A stretch of 64,000 bases of DNA. It comes from Rutpela maculata (lineage: Eukaryota; Arthropoda; Insecta; Coleoptera; Cerambycidae). Below are positions 56,641-64,000 of the stretch, in pieces. The stretch covers positions 138,767,677-138,831,676 of the forward strand of contig OW386290.2 of the NCBI GenBank assembly GCA_936432065.2. Reading direction: 5' to 3'. The translations under genes and the position numbers were made by a program. The notes under the pieces are model-generated. The model was given only the letters and a program-made list of their open reading frames with translations, was not told where the DNA came from and ran no database searches. Every line of letters begins with the position of its first letter. Positions within the stretch are counted from its first letter, which is position 1.

Positions 56641-57550
56641 AAGCCATTTTTTGTGCTCCATCTATAGAACATTCTACCACTTACTGACGTATCTTTATTT
56701 GATCATTTTAGATTAAAATTGACTATAGAATTACTTCCAAGTTTATTGCTGTACTTAACAAACACTGTATATAAATTATGAATATCCCGCAACGATTGTT
56801 ACCACACTAAGCTATATATAAGAAGAGATGTAACCTTGATTTTGCTTTCTAACTCAATTTTATAGTCGGGAACAGTTAATAACTGCAACTTTTACATGAA
56901 ACTCGTACCATTTGTAATAGATTACGCCATTCACTTCTGCCTCTTCTGCAACAACCATAATACATTTTAAAGCATTTTTCTGTCCTCGAGCAGCTCCACA
57001 TTCTTATTATTAGCGTGCTCTCCATTATTAACCGGCTCAAATTGCTTCCTAGTCGACATAATTGTACTGTCAACGGTGAAAATACTTAATAACACTCGCC
57101 ATAATCATCGGTAATTATACAAAGAGAACAAAATGCGGCGGATCCGAGGCACTAAGGGAGTCGGCTCGGCTGCAGCTCTGCTACTCTTGTTATTGATGAT
57201 TATTGAAATTAGTTTCTGAGATTCACATCGTAAGTGCGATAAAATATTAATAGCGTTATATCAATTAATCAAATTACATCTATTTTTACCCGTCTACATA
57301 AGCAGGAGACGGAGGATAATGTGGTTAGATGTAATGTTCTTTTGTTTGTGCGTATGTTTATATGTTTTCGTCATACCTCCCTCGTAAGTGTACTCTAATT
57401 CCATTGTTTTTTTTCGATCTAAATGACGCTTTCTGTACCAAATACTTGTTGCCATTGGCAACGGGTCATTATTTTTCATAACGTCCCTAGGGAAATAAAG
57501 TAAATTTGGGAAAATTGTCTGTTTTATATAACAAGTATTAAATATTTTAA
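56641..57550. other. AT-rich spacer
   Basis: A minus-strand frame at 57294-57575 is open for 93 codons but has no recognised motif; not called. Confidence 0.35.
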
Positions 57551-57607
57551 CTTTTTTGGAAGTAAACCCAGACAAGCCTTATTTGCTATATCTTTTATAT
57601 CCGACAT
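57551..57607 (-). pseudogene. Possible Crypton-like N-terminus scrap
   Basis: Minus strand reads MSDIKDIANKACLGLLPKK before losing similarity. Crypton-like insect recombinases often begin with a short acidic segment followed by LLPxKSK. Nineteen codons only, so weak. Confidence 0.25.
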
Positions 57608-57914
57608 TATTTTCAAAAATGTTCATAGCCATTATAATAATATGATTTAATTTATCATGATAGTAGTTGCCATTTGAATAGAAGCCACGTCCTAAATTTA
57701 TTTTATTGGCGGTTGCTATGGATATTCCACCCATAGCTATCTTTACTATTTGCTTAGCAAATATGAAATCTTACTCAAATAATTATAGTTTTCCACTAGT
57801 TTTTCTCAAGTTTTTTTCTAGTTTAATGATTCAAACCGCGGGTCTCGGATTACAAACTGTATTCTCGACCCAAAAAAGTGCAGTTTCATAAATAACTATT
57901 TTCGCCTAGCATAT

Positions 57915-58247
57915 GTGAAAATGAATCATATTAACCCTCAAAATAAACAATCTCCTACTCTGGAAAATTTTTTAAGTTGTAAACGAATCAGTGCTCGCAC
58001 TAAAAAATTTTTAAAAGATAAAGCTAAACAGAGTTGGATAAACTGGGTGTCAAATTTAAACAAAAATACTCCATCATCTTCTTTATGGAAGCAAGCAAAA
58101 AAAATGCAAAGAATTCCAGAAAATACCATTAAAGCAATTAATAACGATTGGGTACAAGAATTCTTTAATAAAGTATCTCCCCCCTACATTGAAAATGCTT
58201 CTAAGACACACCATTGGCAATCTGACTTCAACCATTTAGTTTTTTGA
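57915..58247 (+). pseudogene. APE-RT linker of the I-like element
   Basis: Reads SPTLENFLSCKRISARTKKF, DKAKQSWINWVSNLNK, TPSSSLWKQAKKM and VQEFFNKVS, the conserved linker between the endonuclease and RT in I/Jockey-type ORF2. The frame ends in a T-run (TTTTTT near 58240) where a one-base change shifts it relative to the RT frame. Confidence 0.75.
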
Positions 58248-59404
58248 AGTTAGAATTTGCTCTTAAAAACAACCTGAATACCTCCCCTGACCACGATAAC
58301 ATAAAATACCCTGTGCTTGTCCATTTACCCGATATCGCCAAGCCGTTCTTGCTGGATATATTCAATGAAATGTTAAGCACCGGCAAAAGTATAGACTTAT
58401 TTAAGAGAGTCATTGTAGTCCTCATTTTAAAACCAGACAAGGATCCTAATCATGCTGATTCTTACCGACCAATCTCTCTTCTTTCGTGTGTTTTAAAAAC
58501 TTTGGAACGCATGATGAAGGGTAGATTAGAGTGGTGGTTACAAATCCACAAATTACTTTCAAATAACCAATATGGTTTTAAAAAAGGGTTCGGGACCGTC
58601 GATGCTTTATCTTCTCTGGTGGTGGATATTCAGAATAACTTCTCTCGTAATAATTATTTAGCTGCTTTGTTTGCAGATATACAGGGTGCATACGATTCTA
58701 TTGATCTGGATATCTTAGAAGGTAAACTAATAAATAATTTTAAATTTCCTATAAATCTGGTAAAACTTGTAGTCAATCTCTTTACCAATAGATCTGTTTT
58801 TATCCGTGATTTTAACAACCAATTAATTGGTCCCCGGAATAACAGCACAGGCCTTCCACAGGGTTCCGTCTTGAGCCCGATTCTTTTTAATTTATATACA
58901 GCTGATATACACAATATTAGTGATGCCCAGTTTAGCATTGTGCAATATGCCGATGATTTTTGGGTATACACAGAACATAAAAAATACAACATAGCTATTG
59001 ACCTTCTAACAACATCTATAATTAGATTGGGAAAATGGTTTTCTCTTAATGGTTTTAATATTGCACCAAATAAGTCCACGGTGGTTGTATTTTCTCGACA
59101 CAATTGCCCTAATATTAACGATATTAATCTTGGGGATTATTTATTTCCTTTTCAAACACATGTGAAATATTTAGGAGTGATTCTGGATAAAAAACTCAAA
59201 TGGAACCTCTATATTGAGAATATAATAAACCGTTGCAACAAAAGCATTAATTTTCTAAAAATGTCTACTAAAACCTGGTGGGGTGCAGACGTTCAAACCG
59301 CTCTTCTTTTTTACAAAGCATACATTAGATCAATTTTGGACTATGGATGTACTCTTTATGGATCTGCATGTAATACTCTTTTAAAACGCTTGGACGTCTT
59401 ATAA
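58244..59404 (+). pseudogene. Reverse transcriptase domain of the I-like element
   Basis: 386 codons with all main RT motifs: PDHDNIKYPVL (15-25), VLILKPDKDP (59-68), ADSYRPISLLS (71-81), QYGFKKGFGTVDAL (109-122), motif A ALFADIQGAYDSID with Asp145, motif B GLPQGSVLSPILFNLY (203-218), catalytic YADD (235-238), and the KYLGVILD thumb block (about 309). Every catalytic residue visible is intact. The frame stops at RLDVL at 59404 and continues in another frame at 59416, so a small deletion lies there. Confidence 0.85.
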
Positions 59405-59415
59405 AATACAGCACT

Positions 59416-60159
59416 ATGGATATGTTTAGGAGCTATATGAGATCAACACCAATTGATGCCTTATATGCCGAAGCTTTGGTTCCGCCTCTTTCGCTTAGAC
59501 GACATTACCTGACTGAAAAGTTCCTTCATAGAATAAATATTAACAATCAACCGCTTTTACACAATATTTCTGTCCTTAATACATCTGATTTAACAAATAA
59601 ATTCTGGATACATAAAAATTTTCCGCCTCTTTGTGTAGTTTTTCGAGATTCAAGCGATATTCTTCCCCTATTAGACAATCCATATGATTACATTTCAAAC
59701 TTTGAATATTCTAATCTTATTTCGAAAGTGTCATTAATTACACCACAATACAGTGATCATCCAAATATTAGTATGAACATTTTAAACACAATTTTGGATA
59801 AGTGGGATAATCCATTGTTGATATACTCAGACGCTTCTAAGTCTCTCTTGAGTACTGGTTGTGCATGCTACATACCTTCGACCAATAACTGTATTAAAAT
59901 CAAATTGTCGCCTCAATGCTCCATTTTTACAGCTGAAGCAATTGCTATATACGAAGCTCTCAAATTTATTTATTCTTCTAATTCCTACACTTCCATAATT
60001 TTATCAGATTCTCTATTGGTTTTATCTTCATTAGAAAACAGCTTTTCCTTCAACATCAAAACCAACCCGTATATTCTAAAAATAAAGAAACTGCTATACA
60101 ATGTTTTAGGTATGGGAAAAGAGGTTCATTTTGTATGGGTAAAGCGCACATTGGCATAA
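59416..60159 (+). pseudogene. RNase H domain of the I-like element
   Basis: Starts with MDMFRSYMRSTPIDALYAEA (post-RT connection), then RNase H: YSDASKSLLSTGCACYI with Asp139, FTAEAIAIYEALKFI with Glu174, IILSDSLLVLSSL with Asp198, then HFVWVK. A third frameshift at about 60140 breaks it before the last active-site segment, which continues in the next frame. Confidence 0.8.
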
Positions 60160-60683
60160 AAAATAATGAAATTGTCGACTCTTTGGCCAAGGAAAGCATC
60201 GTCTCAGGATTCCCATTAGAACAAAAAAACTGTCCATCTGACTCCTCTAACATTTTAAAATCTAAATTTAGAAATAGATGGTTAGAGCTGTGGCGGGACT
60301 TCTGTCATTCCAGTCCTACTAGATATACGCATATTCATCCTGACCTCCCATTTAAGTTTTGGCTCGAAAATTATGAATATCCAAGAAAATATATCACAAC
60401 AATAATACGTCTCAAATTTGGACATGCCTGTTATCCAGCAGATTTACATAAAATAAATGTTCTGCCTTTAGAAAATTATGATATTTGTAATGTTAAAGGT
60501 GACCTGGATCATATTTTCTTCCAATGTTCTAAATATAAAGCAGCAAGTGACAGACTACATAACAATCTTATTAATTATAATATTCAGGCTCCTTTTAATA
60601 TACTTTCTCTCCTTAGCCTCCATAATAAGCAAATTTTTGATTGTATCATCGGTTTTTTGGAAGAAACGAATATTTTATTATGA
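60135..60683 (+). pseudogene. RNase H end and cysteine cluster of the I-like element
   Basis: Begins KAHIGIKNNEIVDSLAKES, the last RNase H segment with its fourth Asp, and ends with FGHACYPADLHKINVL, ICNVKGDLDHIFFQCSKY and a hydrophobic tail. The spacing is the CCHC-like cluster after RNase H in I-like elements. Confidence 0.8.
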
Positions 60684-60950
60684 ATTTTGTGAGTGAATGT
60701 TTAAGTAGGTTAGCTTCGTATCCTCTGTTGTTTTTCCTTAATTTATAGTGGTCCTCTAATTTTGTTTGTGTTTAAAAAAAAATAAATGTCTTGATAGACC
60801 CCAGGACGAGAAGCGTGTGTTCCTGTTTTTCTCCTTTGTTAATCTTTAATATTTATTTTTTCATTGTCGACATAGGTTAATTGGAATAAATGGTTTTTTT
60901 AGGGTAGCGGTTGGCTGTATGGCTAGTGGCCAGATGCCAAAAAAAAAACC

Positions 60951-62336
60951 CTGAAAATATGACCGAAAATAATGTTTATCGTCCCTTGGGCCGCTGAACT
61001 CATAACAACACGATTTTCTAGTTTTTCACAATCTAGACATCTTTGATTGTCATTTGTATAATCATAACAATAATTTTGCTTATATAAATAAAAAAAAACA
61101 CAAATCACAATTTAAATTATATAAACACAAACATCAATAAAACATTAAACAGAATGTAACATAACCTTCAAGCACTGGCCAACTACATGAATTTGTAAAA
61201 ATCAAATATAAAGGAAGAAGAAGAATAACCTTCAAATTTACAGATTTGCCGTTGATGCTGAATAATAAATACATGCCACCTAGGTACCTCCAAACATTTT
61301 GATGATAACATTTTTATCAATATTAAATACGTATCGAAGAAAAAAAAAGGTGACGCAAAATGCCTCTTTGATACTTGAAAAGAATTTAAAAAAATTGAAC
61401 TTCATCCGCCATCTTTGACAGTTATATTTGACTTACAGCGTTCGGGTTCGATGATTTATTTTTGACCATAGATTAGTTTTATTTTTGTCAACTTTGTGAA
61501 ATTACTCCTTATCGAAAGGATATTTATTTTTTATGTCATTTTTGGTAATTTCTATTTTTTCCAAGATGGCGGATTGACCTATACATATACATATCGGACA
61601 GGTTCATATTTTTTAAAGAATTTTATTTCAAACAAGCCAATATTTTCAAAATTCACAGTCAATTACTAGTACAAGATATATTAAGCAATAAGTAGAAAAT
61701 CCGTGAAAGCGCGTCAAAAAGCAGGGTTGACACAAAAACTCACCATTAGAAAAAACTGGTGGGTAGAATGGATGAGTTTTTGTGAGTTTTTCTAAAATCA
61801 AAAACCATCTGGGTTTTTCTTTGATTTTCGTTTTTCTTTTTGCAGGAAAAAAAGCAATGATTATACAAAATTATATTTTTGCCTCACAAATACTCGAACA
61901 AAACAATAACAAAAATGTAACGTGTCAATATATTAGTAAACAATAAAACAAGTAAGTAAATAATAAACTTGAGAAAAATAAAAACATGAAACAAATAACA
62001 AAAATTTAACAAATTTTCCTCAAACTGGAATGTGAAAGGCAAAAGATAAATATCTTTTGAAAAGTTATTTATGTTTTATTTAAATGTCTATAAATCTTAA
62101 CTAGTTTTGACGCCTTTTCAGCTCCAATCTTATTCCTTAGTTTGCACCAAATATGGCCCAATTTTGAAAAAAAAATCGAACATATTTATTAAATTTTCAT
62201 AGCGTTGTATTTCTGATTCAAAAGCTGTAGATCAGGAGGTCATAATACATAAGAATCAACAATAAAATTTCCAGTGGAATGTTGTCGCTGAACAAAATTG
62301 AATCAAATCAATTCGACTGTATTATACCGGGTGTCT
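60951..62336. other. AT-rich spacer
   Basis: No gene or repeat I can support. Several CCAAGATGGCGG-like words (61561) echo the 15.5-16 kb array. Confidence 0.4.
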
Positions 62337-62915
62337 CAGTCGATAAGGACACTATTATAACTTTTGAATGTGTGAATGGATTTTTCTCAAAGGTCTAGTA
62401 ATATGGGATGAAATTTTCAATTATATGATGTAAAGATCCAGTATGGCCGACATCGGGTTTCGATCAATTGACATGAAAATCAAATTTTTAAATAGGACAA
62501 CCTGTATATTTTTGCATATTTGGATCCTGCTGGACAAAATATTGTTTTGTTTTTCAAAAAATATAGATTTTTTAATTTTTAATTTTAATTATAGAAGGCC
62601 GTGTTTTTGCCATAATTGTTAAAAATCTGTCTGCAAGCACCTTTAAAATATTGTCTCTATTTTTTGAATATCAAAATAATATTTGAGGGTCGGGTCATAT
62701 GTATTTTGGCCAGCAGGATCCAAGTATGTAAAAACATATAGGTTTTCCCATTTAAAAATTCGATTTTTATGTAAATTGCATCGGAGCCGAAGTCGGCCAT
62801 TTTGGTTCTTTACATCATATAATTGAAAATTTTATCCCATACCACTACATCAAATTTGAAAAAATCCATTCGCCCATTCAAAAGTTACAAGAGAGCTCCT
62901 ATCGGAGCCACCCGA
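62337..62915. mobile_element. 579-bp TA-flanked MITE
   Basis: Starts CCGGGTGTCTCAGTCGATAA and ends, inverted, TCGGGTGGCTCCGATAGGAG, with TA at 62335-62336 and 62916-62917. Arms of about 200 bp: CTTTACATCATATAATTGAA on the right pairs with TTCAATTATATGATGTAAAG on the left, and GGATCCTGCTGG pairs with CCAGCAGGATCC. The end CCGGGTGTC matches the inner mariner at 18462, so the two may be related. Confidence 0.85.
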
Positions 62916-62989
62916 TATACTTAAATACTTAAAATAAAAATATGTATTTCCTGTCATTTATATGTGCAATAAAAATCTAAAAGTATGCG

Positions 62990-63162
62990 AACCTTGAAAA
63001 AATTAGTACAAGCAAGAAATTTGGTGGAGATGTTGCAGTTATCATTTTATTGAATATACTAAAAGTTCCCTAAAATCTAAGCTGTGCTATACCCGCCATA
63101 TTAGGATGGCAAGTGGAACATCTCCACCAAATTCCTTGCTTGTACTAATTTTTTCAAGGTCA
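62990..63162. repeat. Inverted repeat with about 45-bp arms
   Basis: AACCTTGAAAAAATTAGTAC continuing to GGTGGAGATGTT at 62990-63034 has its complement at 63118-63162, with one or two mismatches and an 83-base loop. Confidence 0.75.
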
Positions 63163-63715
63163 AAATTTATTTTTCCCGCACTATTACAAACGAACACTAG
63201 TCTAATTAAAAACAAAAATAGTTCCTATGTACTCTCGTACTCCGTACTTAATGTCACGATTAGCGGATTAACAACCCTTAAAAGCTACTTCAAAATCAGT
63301 CGGATACTAAGACTTAAAGTTTTTACGTGCTGTGTATTTATCGATTAGAGAGCCCCTCAAGACGGATAAGTTCTGTTAAGTGGATAATTTCTCTAGCTGA
63401 GTTCTGAGTAGTTCATTAATATGTAGATATCTCGTTATAGGATCTTTAAATGTGATTAATTTCAATGCACTGAAAATAAATTCGCTAATTAATATAATAA
63501 ATTAACCAAGGTAAAGGTGCAAAAATGCAAATGAACTAATACAATATACTTCCTTCCTTTGACATTGATATGCGTAACATCGAAACTACTTATTTATACA
63601 GCGTCTTTCATTAGTAATGGTATATAATTCAGTTGGATGGACACTTCAGAGATCAAAATATGATTATTGACCCAGATGATTCTTCAATTATTAAAAAAAT
63701 GTAAAAAAAACTTTT

Positions 63716-63955
63716 GAAAAACGAGCTTTTATTATTTAGGTGTACTAAAACGAAAAAAATAAGTTATGTTGAAATCTTAAAATTTTGTCGCGCGCGAGAT
63801 GTTCGTATACGCATTAATTTTGTTTGGCAGAGGTTGTAAGTAGGTACCTAAGTATTTTTTTTCTATTCACGCGACAAGATTTTAAGACAATTAATTGAAC
63901 ATAACTTATTTTTCGTTTTAGTACACCTAAGTAATAATAAAAGCTTGTTTTTAAA
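63716..63955. repeat. Inverted repeat with about 85-bp arms
   Basis: The left arm (AAACGAGCTTTTATTATTTA GGTGTACTAAAACG, then ATAAGTTATGTT) pairs with AACATAACTTATTTTTCGTT and its continuation at about 63868-63955. TTGTCGCGCGCGAG lies near the inner edge. Probably a small fold-back element. Confidence 0.65.
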
Positions 63956-64000
63956 AAGTATTTTTACAAATTACCGGCCAATTCCTTGATTACAAATTTT

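Larger units (their letters stand above)
57840..60950 (+). mobile_element. I-like non-LTR retroelement, 5'-truncated
   Basis: Covers the APE-RT linker, RT, RNase H and C-terminal cysteine cluster in the right order on the plus strand, then about 260 bp of 3' sequence ending TGGCCAGATGCC followed by a 10-base A tract at 60940-60949. The endonuclease and ORF1 are missing, a normal 5' truncation. Three frameshifts separate otherwise long open frames, so it is inactive but not old. Confidence 0.8.

Noticed and set aside
57294..57575. 93-codon minus-strand open frame with a donor-like GTATGA at its end
   Set aside because: No recognisable domain, no partner exon and an AT-driven composition; could not be supported as a host exon.
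58654..59103. 149-codon minus-strand open frame
   Set aside because: Antisense of the I-like RT domain, whose catalytic motifs are clear on the plus strand.
1..64000. CRISPR arrays, prokaryotic operons, phage or plasmid features
   Set aside because: No regularly spaced repeats, no ribosome-binding-site-led gene runs; all coding content is eukaryotic transposable-element type.

Overview
This is a eukaryotic, AT-rich, intron-scale stretch that is almost entirely transposable-element debris. The mix of elements (rosa-like mariner, Crypton tyrosine recombinase, BEL/Pao LTR element, Penelope-like GIY-YIG, several RNase H-bearing non-LTR retroelements, many TA-flanked miniature palindromes) points to an arthropod, most likely an insect with a large repeat-rich genome. 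A beetle or hemipteran would fit, but nothing here fixes the order. I found no convincing host gene, no intact tRNA or rRNA gene and no bacterial features.

Layout. 0.1-1.6 kb: broken PIN/FEN-like + CXC gene (copy A). 2.0-2.65 kb: 660-bp TA-flanked palindromic MITE. 3.9-5.1 kb: tail of a non-LTR retroelement split by a 752-bp TIR element. 5.6-8.1 kb: large fold-back holding PIN copy B and another retroelement tail. 9.7-14.1 kb: inverted-repeat region with a half THAP domain and PIN/CXC copy C inside its own terminal inverted repeats. 14.3-16.6 kb: dispersed repeats and a second fold-back. 17.5-21.4 kb: a Crypton recombinase interrupted between its RH and GGW motifs by a 3.5-kb concentric set of inverted repeats with a dead mariner at the core. 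22.7-26.2 kb: a 5S-rRNA-derived piece, PIN/CXC copy D between inverted repeats, and a TIR element carrying a minisatellite. 26.75-27.95 kb: a MITE and a solo LTR. 31.3-33.5 kb: a nearly complete mariner. 34.4-39.4 kb: REL-endonuclease retroelement, two small RT pieces, a hairpin repeat and an RNase H retroelement tail. 40.4-44.8 kb: TA element, GC-rich fold-back, Penelope-like GIY-YIG piece and mid-size repeats. 46-50.3 kb: RT scrap, tandem duplication, arthropod-wide repeat, SINE-like piece, BEL/Pao integrase end. 52.7-54.4 kb: RT with one frameshift. 54.7-56.6 kb: fold-back of the same family as 9.7/13.9 kb. 57.9-60.95 kb: I-like RT + RNase H element with three frameshifts. 62.3-64 kb: MITE and small inverted repeats.

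Nothing here forms an operon or pathway; the biology is nested transposition and decay. The most interesting recurring theme is the PIN/FEN-like + CXC gene family: four independently decayed copies in 64 kb, three of them lying between inverted repeats, which suggests the family is carried by mobile DNA. The second theme is insertion at or near palindrome centres, producing concentric nests of transposon ends.

Coordinates of repeat edges were read by eye and are approximate by some tens of bases unless a target-site duplication is quoted.
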